Source of the DNA: Bryobacterales bacterium
GTDB lineage: Bacteria > Acidobacteriota > Terriglobia > Bryobacterales > Bryobacteraceae
DNA length: 64,000 bases
Reading direction: 5' to 3'
Assembly (NCBI GenBank): GCA_020852175.1
Contig: JADZBH010000033.1
Coordinates: forward strand, 33,521-97,520
Every line of letters starts with the position of its first letter. Position 1 is the first letter of the stretch. Position numbers and translations under genes: made by a program. Shown here one piece after another: positions 8,881-16,853 of the stretch. The notes under the pieces are model-generated. The model ran no database searches. It had not been told where the DNA came from and saw only the letters and a program-made list of their open reading frames with translations.

Positions 8881-11800
8881 GTGAAGCACCCGCACTCTTT
8901 CTCCGGCAGTGAGCTGGACCGGTACGTCAACCTCAAACTGGCCGCCCTGGGCCTTCCCACCTGCTCCCAACTCAACGACCAGGAGTTCCTCCATCTCGCC
9001 GGGCCTCTCCTGCGCAACTACCACCAGAAGGACATCCTTCTCGCCGGCAAACTCTGCCCCTCCGACGCCCGTATCCAGGCCTTCCTCGACTCGGTCCTCG
9101 GCGATGTCACGCCCCACGGCGTCCCGCGCCTTCCCGGCAACACCCTTACGCTCGACCGCCCCGGCATGGCGCGCCTGCTCTCTCTGCCTGCCTTCGGCGA
9201 CAGCTTTTCCTCGCCCCTGCTCCACTCCTACCGTGTCGCCCAGGGCGTGCTCCACAATCCCAAGTCCGACCGCCGCACCACCAAGGGTATCTTCCACATC
9301 GTCGAGGACGGCCTCCCCGTACCCGCCGACAAGATTGCCGTCCCCCGGCGTACCTTCGCCATCCTCCTCGACCGCGCCTTCCAGCCGCCCCCCGAAATTC
9401 TCACCCTTCCCTACACGGCGGACCAGCCGCAACAGGCGCACACCTTCTGCTCGCTGCTTCTCCGCCCCCTGGTTTGCCCGGCCACGGCCAAGGACCCTGA
9501 AAAGACGATGGAGGTGCGCTTCTTCGCTCCCGCCAGCCTGGTGAGCAACCTCGACATCGTCGAAGGCATCTTCGGCAACGGCGGCGACCCCTATCTTCCT
9601 GAACACGACGCCGCCCTGGACTCCGAACACTGGACCGGACACAGCGGCTGCGTCATCCTTGCCCCGCATCTTACCGGCATTGCCAAGAAAGCCGCCGGCT
9701 TGCCCCACTTCCACGACGCCAGCGAACGCCAGCGCCGCGAAGGCATGTGCTGGCACGACGAAGACGAACTTTACAACGGCGGCAACGCCTTCAAGCTCAC
9801 CTGCCGCGATTCTCGCGGCGTCATGGTCACCCTCATCGCCGACAACTACTACGGCTACTGCAAGAAGGAGATCAAGACCCAGATCAGTTACGCCGCCAAC
9901 CTCTTCGGCAACTGCGAGGAGGAGCACGCCGGCGGAGCCATTGCCTTCCCCAGCTACGTCCTCGGCCAGGAGTTTTGCGCCGAGCGTTCCACGCTGCTCA
10001 AGAAATCCGGCTTCAGCAGCGCCATGGACCTGCTTGGCCCCCTGGTCGAACGGAAAGCCGAAGGCTATGCCATCGACCGCCGCTTCCCGAACATCGTTTA
10101 CCTCCCGGACCAGGCCGAATTCCACGTCCCCACGGGCTCCATCCACTGGCAGCACGAAGGTGCGCCCCGCACTCTCACCCTTCGCCCCGAGGAAACCTAC
10201 GTCCTGCCCTCCGGCTATCGTGTGCGCCTGGAAAGGCAGCTCCTGGGCACGGCCTGGCGTCTGGTGGGGACCGTCGCCCACGGCACGCTCTGCCATAAGC
10301 CCTGCACCGTGTCCGGCGGCGGCAAATCGGAAATCTCCAAATCCATCGCCAATGCCCTGCTCAGCGGCCCCGTCTTTGTCCGCAATTACGAAGACGACCT
10401 GAACGAGGTCGATCGCATCCTGAAAATGGATTTCTCCGGCATCTGCCGCGAGCCTCAACCGCCCCAGCGGGCCCAGCGCCACATTCTTGACCCCACCCGT
10501 TCCCTTGGCTCCGTCATCCGCCTTTTCACCCCCTCCTCGGAATACACGGACGCCCACAACGAGTGGCTGCGCCAGCTTCCCCAAACCATCCGCCAGATCC
10601 TGTTCACCGTGAAGCGCTACCACAGGCCCGACTGGGCCGGCCACTGGCGCGAGCACTTCAGCGTCGATCGCATCAATGGCTACCTCGGCCACGAACTGAA
10701 ATTCGACGGCCGAAAGCTGGTCGCCAACTACCTCCGCATGGGCTTCGACACCAACGGCGCCTGGCGCATTTACAAACTGCGGCCTGACTTCCGCCCCGCC
10801 GAAAAAGTCCAGGTCGAAGACGACATCACCGCCTCGGTCATCGTTCCCACCTCATCGCTCGGCGACTTCGACCACAAGTATCCGAACCTCTCCGCCAAGC
10901 TCGTCGAAAACTGCGAAACGCTCCTCTTCCAGCGCCCCGACGAGGCCATCCACCGCGGCTTCGACAAACAGGCCGAGGCAGACGTCGCCACGCCCGGCTC
11001 CTTCCTCTCCAATTTTGAACCCCTCACCCGCGACGCCGTCCGGACCCTGGTCGACCACATCGTCGAATTCGACCGGTACACCGAGCCCATGAAACGGCTC
11101 CTCACCTCCTTCGTCCAAGCCAATTCACCCTCCTATGCCGTCTCGTCCGCCCACCCCCGCCTCATCGACGGCAAACCTTCGAAGAACCCCCGCTACCTTC
11201 AGCACCGCCCCGATCTCGCCAGCCCCCGCGAGGGATATCTCGCCGAGATCTGCGCGCGGCTCGACCGTGTCATCCCAGCTCCCAATCCGGTCCACTTTCC
11301 CGTCCATTCCGTCCTGGCCGGCCGCCGCGGTAATCCTGCCGAGCCTGCCGCCGGACTGCCCCCGCTCGCCGTTTATAGCCCCATCCACTACCAGGACCTG
11401 CCCGAACTTTTCATGGACTTCGTGTGTAGTCTGACAGGGAAGTCCCCCTCGACCACCGGTTTCGGGAGTGAGGGCGCGCTCACGAAGGGCCCATTCAACG
11501 CTCTGCCCCCCGTCATCGACCTCAACAACGCCCTCACCGGCTTCATCCTCACCGGTTACGCCGGATTCACCACCGCCGCCGGCTACGTCGGTCCTCAGTA
11601 CCGCATCGATCACGATATTTCCATGCTGGTTCCCGAGGTCTGGTGCCGCATGCACGTCTCCGAACGCGATCCGGCCTTCCTCATCTCGCACGGCTATCTC
11701 GAACCCATCCCGGACTTCCAGCACGAAGGCAGAACCGTGCTCGCCAGCCGCCTCGGCTACCGCATTACTCCTCTGTTCGTCGAACGCTTCCTTGGCCGCA

Positions 11801-12297
11801 TCTTCGAAACCCCCGACGCCGTGCTCACCGAACCGCTCCTTCGCCCCGAGTTGCAGGACCGCACCTCCTTCATCGCCGGCATCGACGCCATCGTGGACTC
11901 CCAGCAGCGCGTCGCCCAACTCTACTTCGACGACGGCAGCGTCGAGGCGGCCTGCCCTCCGCTGAAGGCGTTGCTGCACATCATGGCCCGTGGCTCCTAC
12001 AACGGCCTGGGCGTCCACGACCCGGCCGTGCGCGCCCTTTTTTCCCGCGAGGCCCTGCTAGCCAGCGGCTGGTATGCCGAACGGCTGCACACCAAGCAGC
12101 AGCGCGATATCGCCCTCTGGACGCGTCACATCCAGGCGCTGGAAGGCTTCCGAGGCGGCGTGGTCGGCTCGGCTTCCGCGCATATGAACATCGACGAACG
12201 TCTCGTCTCGGCCCGCGCCCAACTGGCCCGTGTCAGTTCGCCCGCCTACCTCGACGAACTCGCCGGCACGCTCGGTGCGGACCCGTTCCCGGCTTGA
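8881..12297 (+). CDS. Large PEP carboxykinase-like protein, candidate pyrophosphate-type PEPCK
   Basis: This soluble protein has 1138 residues (about 127 kDa). Residues 323-337 (YYGYCKKEIKTQISY) line up with the ATP-PEPCK motif Y-x-G-x-x-K-K-x-[VIM]-x-[TS]-x-[VIM]-x-Y, and H349 follows Lys329 by 20 residues, close to the Lys/His metal-ligand spacing of PEPCKs. A glycine-rich SGGGKSE loop at residues 478-484 resembles a phosphate-binding loop but lies about 130 residues further on than in the ATP enzyme; SLTGKSPSTTG further on is a second possible one. PPi-type PEPCKs, described from Propionibacterium and Entamoeba, are about 130-kDa chains, whereas ATP and GTP types are 55-70 kDa. The proposed reaction is oxaloacetate + PPi = PEP + Pi + CO2. 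The GTG start lacks a clear ribosome-binding site. Family identity is my inference from motif and size, not from a search. Confidence 0.55.
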   Translation: MKHPHSFSGSELDRYVNLKLAALGLPTCSQLNDQEFLHLAGPLLRNYHQKDILLAGKLCPSDARIQAFLDSVLGDVTPHGVPRLPGNTLTLDRPGMARLLSLPAFGDSFSSPLLHSYRVAQGVLHNPKSDRRTTKGIFHIVEDGLPVPADKIAVPRRTFAILLDRAFQPPPEILTLPYTADQPQQAHTFCSLLLRPLVCPATAKDPEKTMEVRFFAPASLVSNLDIVEGIFGNGGDPYLPEHDAALDSEHWTGHSGCVILAPHLTGIAKKAAGLPHFHDASERQRREGMCWHDEDELYNGGNAFKLTCRDSRGVMVTLIADNYYGYCKKEIKTQISYAANLFGNCEEEHAGGAIAFPSYVLGQEFCAERSTLLKKSGFSSAMDLLGPLVERKAEGYAIDRRFPNIVYLPDQAEFHVPTGSIHWQHEGAPRTLTLRPEETYVLPSGYRVRLERQLLGTAWRLVGTVAHGTLCHKPCTVSGGGKSEISKSIANALLSGPVFVRNYEDDLNEVDRILKMDFSGICREPQPPQRAQRHILDPTRSLGSVIRLFTPSSEYTDAHNEWLRQLPQTIRQILFTVKRYHRPDWAGHWREHFSVDRINGYLGHELKFDGRKLVANYLRMGFDTNGAWRIYKLRPDFRPAEKVQVEDDITASVIVPTSSLGDFDHKYPNLSAKLVENCETLLFQRPDEAIHRGFDKQAEADVATPGSFLSNFEPLTRDAVRTLVDHIVEFDRYTEPMKRLLTSFVQANSPSYAVSSAHPRLIDGKPSKNPRYLQHRPDLASPREGYLAEICARLDRVIPAPNPVHFPVHSVLAGRRGNPAEPAAGLPPLAVYSPIHYQDLPELFMDFVCSLTGKSPSTTGFGSEGALTKGPFNALPPVIDLNNALTGFILTGYAGFTTAAGYVGPQYRIDHDISMLVPEVWCRMHVSERDPAFLISHGYLEPIPDFQHEGRTVLASRLGYRITPLFVERFLGRIFETPDAVLTEPLLRPELQDRTSFIAGIDAIVDSQQRVAQLYFDDGSVEAACPPLKALLHIMARGSYNGLGVHDPAVRALFSREALLASGWYAERLHTKQQRDIALWTRHIQALEGFRGGVVGSASAHMNIDERLVSARAQLARVSSPAYLDELAGTLGADPFPA

Positions 12298-12372
12298 CTT
12301 TGCCGAACCTCGTGGCATACCTTGGCAGTTCAGCCAGCGCGGGGCCGGTATCCACGGCCCACGGGACCACGG

Positions 12373-12807
12373 GTGACACAGGACAGCGACAGGATTCATA
12401 CCGATATCCAGCTCGATTCCAAACTGGAAAGCGTGGATCATGGCGAAGAGATCGTTCTCCAGGCCGCCCGTGCGATCGGTTTCGACGAGGATGATATCCA
12501 CAGGATCGGCATTGCCGTCCGCGAGTCCCTTGTCAACGCCGTCACGCACGGCAACAGGTTTCATGGCCGCAAGAAGGTCCACCTGCGGGTCCTGGTCGCG
12601 CCAGACAGCCTTACCGTGGAAATCGGCGACGAGGGTCCCGGATTCTCGAAGGATTCCGTTCCCGATCCGCTTTCCGCCGAAAATATCTTGAAGCAATCCG
12701 GCCGCGGCCTGCTCATGATGCAAGCATTCATGGACGAGTTCTCCGTCACGCCCCGCCCGGGCGCCGGCTCTCTCGTCCGCATGGTCAAGAGGCGCCATGC
12801 CGGCTAA
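12373..12807 (+). CDS. RsbW-like anti-sigma factor serine kinase
   Basis: The 144-residue protein is a GHKL ATPase of the anti-sigma type. It shows the N box (RESLVNAVTHGN), G1 box (DEGPGFS) and G2 box (GRGLLMM). Such proteins bind a sigma factor or another partner and phosphorylate a STAS antagonist, whose gene begins 62 bases downstream. The GTG at 12373 was chosen as start since conserved sequence begins shortly after (HTDIQLDSKLESV); the frame stays open to 12322. Its sigma partner is not encoded next to it, and no PP2C phosphatase is adjacent. Confidence 0.85.
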   Translation: MTQDSDRIHTDIQLDSKLESVDHGEEIVLQAARAIGFDEDDIHRIGIAVRESLVNAVTHGNRFHGRKKVHLRVLVAPDSLTVEIGDEGPGFSKDSVPDPLSAENILKQSGRGLLMMQAFMDEFSVTPRPGAGSLVRMVKRRHAG

Positions 12808-12869
12808 TCCCTGTGGCCGTGCGCCGGCACGTGGCGCGGAACCGTTCCATTCCGAGGAGGATAACCCCA

Positions 12870-13214
12870 GTGAGCATGACATTGACGACTAGACAGGTGG
12901 GCGACGTGACCGTCATCGACGCCAGCGGACGCATTACTCTGGGCGAAGGCTCCACAGCCTTTCGCGAGAAGATCCGCGAACTCACCGCGAGCGGCAACAA
13001 GAAGGTTCTCTTGAACCTTGCCGACGTGAACTACATCGACAGCTCCGGCATCGGCGAACTCGTCTCCGGCTTCACCAACGTCACCAACCAGGGCGGCGCG
13101 TTCAAGCTGCTGAGCCTGACCAAGCGCGTCGAGGACCTCCTCCAGATCACCAAACTGTACACCGTCTTCGAGGTCTTTGACGACGAGGCGGCCGCTATCC
13201 GCAGCTTCAACTAA
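12870..13214 (+). CDS. STAS-domain anti-sigma factor antagonist
   Basis: This 114-residue single-domain STAS protein has the phosphorylation loop IDSSGIGEL, where a serine is the target of RsbW-type kinases. In the unphosphorylated state such proteins sequester the kinase and release its partner. The GTG at 12870 is favoured because GGAGG (12856-12860) is 9 bases upstream; an in-frame ATG at 12876 is the alternative. It forms a unit with the upstream kinase. Confidence 0.9.
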   Translation: MSMTLTTRQVGDVTVIDASGRITLGEGSTAFREKIRELTASGNKKVLLNLADVNYIDSSGIGELVSGFTNVTNQGGAFKLLSLTKRVEDLLQITKLYTVFEVFDDEAAAIRSFN

Positions 13215-13342
13215 GGAGTTCCCGCTATGGGGCGCCGGGGGAACCATAAGGGGGAGTTTTCACGGCGATTCCAGAACATTCGAGAGAGAGACCCTGCGGG
13301 CGGCACTGATTCAGTGGCGCTACGGTTCGTGGCGCCCCAGGG

Positions 13343-14008
13343 ATGACCCTCATGTCGAAAGCAACTGTCCTCCTCGCCGACGAGGCTTCCCTCCTCAGAG
13401 AGGGTATGGCGGCTCTGTGCGAACGCACCGGGCTGTATGAAGTCGTCGCGCAGTGCCAGGATGGCGAAGAAGCCCTCCATCTGATCGAAAGAATCCGGCC
13501 CGATGTCGCCGTCGTCGATCTCAGCATCGGCGGCCTCTACGCCATCGAACTCGTCAGCAAGTGCCGGCAGAAGGAGTTTCCCACGCGTCTCGTGCTCCTG
13601 GCTCATCGCCAGGACCGTAAAACCGTGGTGGAGGGCCTGCGCTGCGGCGCTCACGCCTTTGTTCTCAAATCCGGGCCCGCCGCCCATTTCCTCGATGCAC
13701 TTGACCATGTAATGAAGGGCGGCATCTACATTTCTCCGCACGTCCAGTTGGAGCAGGTCTTTTCCGCTCGCGTTCCGGCGCCTTCGGATGACCCGGTCGC
13801 CATGCTGAGCGCCCGCGAATATCAGGTCTTCTCGATGCTGATCGAAGGCGTCCGCGCCAAGGAGATCGCCGCCCGGCTCGATCTCAGCCCCAAGACCGTG
13901 GACACCTACCGCGCCAGCCTGATGCGGAAGCTCGACATCCACGATGTAGCCGGGCTGGTCAAATTCGCGATTGGCCGCAACCTGACCAGCGCCCAGCTCA
14001 AGGCCTGA
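13343..14008 (+). CDS. NarL/LuxR-family response regulator
   Basis: The 221-residue protein has an N-terminal receiver domain, with predicted phospho-acceptor Asp59 (VAVVDLS) and Lys in FVLKSG. A C-terminal LuxR helix-turn-helix follows (LSAREYQVFSMLIEG, then LSPKTVDTYRASLMRKL). The acidic pair usually found near the N-terminus is reduced to DE at residues 13-14. It is a DNA-binding transcription regulator. No kinase gene adjoins it; the RsbW/STAS pair immediately upstream may be functionally linked. A second in-frame ATG lies at 13352. Confidence 0.88.
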   Translation: MTLMSKATVLLADEASLLREGMAALCERTGLYEVVAQCQDGEEALHLIERIRPDVAVVDLSIGGLYAIELVSKCRQKEFPTRLVLLAHRQDRKTVVEGLRCGAHAFVLKSGPAAHFLDALDHVMKGGIYISPHVQLEQVFSARVPAPSDDPVAMLSAREYQVFSMLIEGVRAKEIAARLDLSPKTVDTYRASLMRKLDIHDVAGLVKFAIGRNLTSAQLKA

Positions 14009-14184
14009 GCGCGCCGGATGCGGCCGTCCGAAGCATCGGAGCAGACGGTTTCGCGGCTACACTGGTTGTAGGAACTGGGCAAGACGGCGTACATCGGCAT
14101 GAGTCACTCCGCAGTGAACGGGAGGGGGCGACAGGCGATGGGCGGGCGGTCCACTGACATAAGTCCCGGAGCCAGGAGAATGAC

Positions 14185-14751
14185 ATGCCTGTCAAATTGC
14201 ACACCATCATCTGTAGTACACGGCCAGGACGCGTCGGGCCCGCGGTGGCGCGTTGGTTTCACGAGTTCGCGCAACGCCACGGCGGCTTCGACGCGGAACT
14301 CGTGGACCTGGCTGACTTCAACCTGCCGGTCTACGACGAGCCGGAGCACCCGTTCCTCGGAAAGTACCAACATGAGCACACCAAGCGATGGAGCGCGAGC
14401 GTTGCCGCGGCGGGCGCCTATGTGTTCGTGACGCCCGAGTATAACTACCATCCTCCAGCGTCATTGGTGAACGCGCTGGACTTTGTATACCGGGAGTGGA
14501 ACTACAAGCCCTGTGGATTCGTGAGTTACGGAGGCGTGTCGGGCGGTTTACGGGCGGCGCAGATCGCCCGCCTGCATGTAACCACGCTGAAGATGATGCC
14601 GATGATGGAAGGGGTGGCCGTACCCATGGTCAAGAACCACCTCGGCGGCGGAGGTGAGTTCACATCCAATGGGCACATCGACTCTTCCGCCAAGAAGCTG
14701 TTGGATGAACTGTTGCGCTGGGCCGAGGCGTTGAAGCCGATGAGGGCGTAG
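14185..14751 (+). CDS. NADPH-dependent FMN reductase family protein
   Basis: The 188-residue flavodoxin-like protein has the phosphate-binding loop STRPGRVGPAVARWF near the N-terminus and the family segment VTPEYNYHPPASLVNALDF. It likely reduces FMN, quinones or azo/nitro compounds with NAD(P)H in the cytoplasm. AGGAG at 14174-14178 supports the ATG. The coding strand is richer in G than those of neighbouring genes, and 176 bases of gene-free sequence precede it, so it may be a later arrival. The preceding gap (14009-14184) shows no other clear feature. Confidence 0.85.
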   Translation: MPVKLHTIICSTRPGRVGPAVARWFHEFAQRHGGFDAELVDLADFNLPVYDEPEHPFLGKYQHEHTKRWSASVAAAGAYVFVTPEYNYHPPASLVNALDFVYREWNYKPCGFVSYGGVSGGLRAAQIARLHVTTLKMMPMMEGVAVPMVKNHLGGGGEFTSNGHIDSSAKKLLDELLRWAEALKPMRA

Positions 14752-14918
14752 ACCGGCGCGCTTTCGGGCCCTGCGGCAACGCGTCCATGCTGCCCGCTGC
14801 GCTATAATATCCTCGCAGGAACAGGAATCTTCGCTTCCCCGCTCTCCGTCCGTCCGGAGTTCCCCGGCTGACCGTGTTCCGCGGGCAAGTTGCTGGTTTC
14901 CCTTCGGAAGAGGCACTC

Positions 14919-15671
14919 TTGGACAAAGTTACGCGCCATGATTTGAAGACCGATCAGTTCGTCGAAGGCGTCGGCAGTACCGTTGACTACGTCAGCGCCC
15001 ACAAGGACGTTGTCGCCAAATACGGTGTCGCCGCTGTTCTCGTTATCGCACTCATCGCCGGCGGACTCTACTGGCGCTCGCAGAAGGCCGAAACGCGCGC
15101 GCTCGACCTTGGCGCCGCCATGAAGATTCGTGACGCCGTCATCGCACCCATGGCCACCCCCGGCGATACGCGCCTGGCTTTCCCCACACAGCAGGAAAAA
15201 AATAACGCTTTCCGGAAGTCCCTGATCGACATCATCGGCCGCCACTCCGGTTCCAATGAAGCCGCCGTCGCCCACTACCTCCTCGGCGTGCTCGATGCCG
15301 ACGAGGGCAAGATGGCGGACGCCGAAAAGAATTTCCAGCAGGCCGCCAGCACCGGCGACGCGGAATACTCCTCGCTCGCCAAGTGGTCGCTCCAGCAGAT
15401 CTACGCCGCCAGCGGCCGCGAAAAGCAGGCCGAAGACATTCTCCGCGGTTTTGTCAGCAGTCCCACTGTCATGGTTTCCAGCGAGCAGGCCACGATCGCC
15501 CTTGCCCAGCTCATCTGGCGCAAGCAACCGGCCGAAGCCATGAAGATGCTTGAACCGCTCTCCAAGTCGCCCCGCCAGGCCGTAGCCCGTTATGCAGCTT
15601 CGCTGCTGGGCGAGGTCATGGCCAACTCTCCGGCCTCCGCCGTGCCGGCGAAGCCGGAAGCCAAGAAGTAG
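14919..15671 (+). CDS. Membrane-anchored TPR protein, YfgM/CpoB-like
   Basis: The 250-residue protein starts with a short charged stretch (DKVTRHDLKTDQF), a single transmembrane helix (VAAVLVIALIAGGLYW, about residues 36-52) and a periplasmic alpha-helical repeat region rich in TPR-like pairs (AHYLLGVLDADEGKMADAEKNFQQA, ALAQLIWRKQ). The layout matches YfgM-type ancillary proteins of the Sec translocon and related cell-envelope TPR proteins. The TTG at 14919 is preferred: GGAAGAGG (14906-14913) lies just upstream and acidobacterial homologues tend to begin near LKTD. The open frame to 14874 is an alternative. Confidence 0.72.
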   Translation: MDKVTRHDLKTDQFVEGVGSTVDYVSAHKDVVAKYGVAAVLVIALIAGGLYWRSQKAETRALDLGAAMKIRDAVIAPMATPGDTRLAFPTQQEKNNAFRKSLIDIIGRHSGSNEAAVAHYLLGVLDADEGKMADAEKNFQQAASTGDAEYSSLAKWSLQQIYAASGREKQAEDILRGFVSSPTVMVSSEQATIALAQLIWRKQPAEAMKMLEPLSKSPRQAVARYAASLLGEVMANSPASAVPAKPEAKK

Positions 15672-15692
15672 GGGTTCGTTTCCTTCCGCCCC

Positions 15693-16853
15693 ATGGCGCC
15701 CCTGGACCGGCTTCGCTTCTCCGCCGAGGCTTCCCGCGGCCGCCGCTATCCGGAACCTGCTCATCCCTATCGCGGAGCCTTTCAGCGCGACCGCGACCGC
15801 TTGGTCCACTCACGCGCCTTCCGCCGCCTTGAGGACAAAACCCAGGTTTTTCCGGCGGGACTGTCCGACCACTTTCGCAACCGGCTTACCCACACCATCG
15901 AAGTCGCCCAACTTGCCCGCACCGTGGCCGTGCGCCTCGGCCTGAACGAGGAACTCACCGAAGCCCTCGCCCTGGGCCACGATTTCGGCCACCCTCCCTT
16001 CGCCCACTCGGGCGAAGAGGAACTAAACGCCCAACTCCGCCGCCACGGCGCGTCGTTCAACCACAACCTCCACGCACTTCGCCTGGTGGAACACTTCGAA
16101 CAAAGCTATGCCATGTTCCCCGGCCTCAACCTCACCTTCGAGGTTCGCGAGGGCATGGTGAAGCACTCGATGGACTTCAACCGGGGCGAATACCCTGAGT
16201 TGGACGAATTCCTCCCCGGTCTCCGCCCGCCGCTCGAAGCGCAATTGATCGACTTCGCCGACGAGATCGCCTACAACACCGCGGACCTCGACGACGGCCT
16301 TTCGGCCGGATTCTTCTCCGCGGCCGACATCGCCGGCGCCGTGCCCGCCTATGCCGCCATATTCGAAACCGTGGAAAGCCAGTTTCCGGGCGCGCCGCCC
16401 AAGGTCCGGTTCCTCGAATCCCTGCGCGGCCTGATCGACTTTCTAGCCGGCGGCCTGATCGAGGGCACCGTCCGAGCCTGCCATGCTTCTTCGGCCGCCA
16501 GCGTTGAAGACATCCGCCACCACCCGGCGCGTCTGGCCTGTCTCCGCCCCGATGCCGCGGAAGCCACGGCCCGACTGAAGCGCTTCCTTCACGCCCGCGT
16601 CTACAACTCGCCGCCGCTTGCCGCCGAACGCGCCCGCGCCCGCTCCCTCATCGCCGCCCTCTTCCAGCTCTACGAATCGCAACCGCACCATATGCCTGAG
16701 CCGTACGCCTCCCAGGCCCGCATCGAACCATCCTGGCGCGTTGCCTGCGACTATATCGCCGGCATGACCGACGGATACCTGGTGAAGACCGCCGCCGCGC
16801 TGGGTCAGAACCTGTCGAGCACGCGCGGGGACTCACCCTCCACGCAGCGGTAG
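15693..16853 (+). CDS. dgt: Deoxyguanosinetriphosphate triphosphohydrolase-like protein
   Basis: The 386-residue HD-domain hydrolase has N-terminal family segments RAFRRLEDKTQVF and RLTHTIEVAQLAR (first metal-ligand His), then the HD motif in GHDFGHPPFAHSGEE and the distal ligand region IDFADEIAYNTADLDDG. dGTPases hydrolyse dNTPs to nucleoside plus triphosphate and act in dNTP pool control. The length matches the shorter (type 2) bacterial enzymes. The last 49 bases overlap the 3' end of the convergent CRTAC1 gene. It follows the TPR gene by 21 bases and may be co-transcribed. Confidence 0.93.
   Translation: MAPLDRLRFSAEASRGRRYPEPAHPYRGAFQRDRDRLVHSRAFRRLEDKTQVFPAGLSDHFRNRLTHTIEVAQLARTVAVRLGLNEELTEALALGHDFGHPPFAHSGEEELNAQLRRHGASFNHNLHALRLVEHFEQSYAMFPGLNLTFEVREGMVKHSMDFNRGEYPELDEFLPGLRPPLEAQLIDFADEIAYNTADLDDGLSAGFFSAADIAGAVPAYAAIFETVESQFPGAPPKVRFLESLRGLIDFLAGGLIEGTVRACHASSAASVEDIRHHPARLACLRPDAAEATARLKRFLHARVYNSPPLAAERARARSLIAALFQLYESQPHHMPEPYASQARIEPSWRVACDYIAGMTDGYLVKTAAALGQNLSSTRGDSPSTQR

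Noticed and set aside
8812..10692. 626-codon minus-strand frame opposite the PEPCK-like gene
   Set aside because: Gly/Val/Ala-rich shadow with no recognisable family; the plus strand frame is longer and has conserved motifs.
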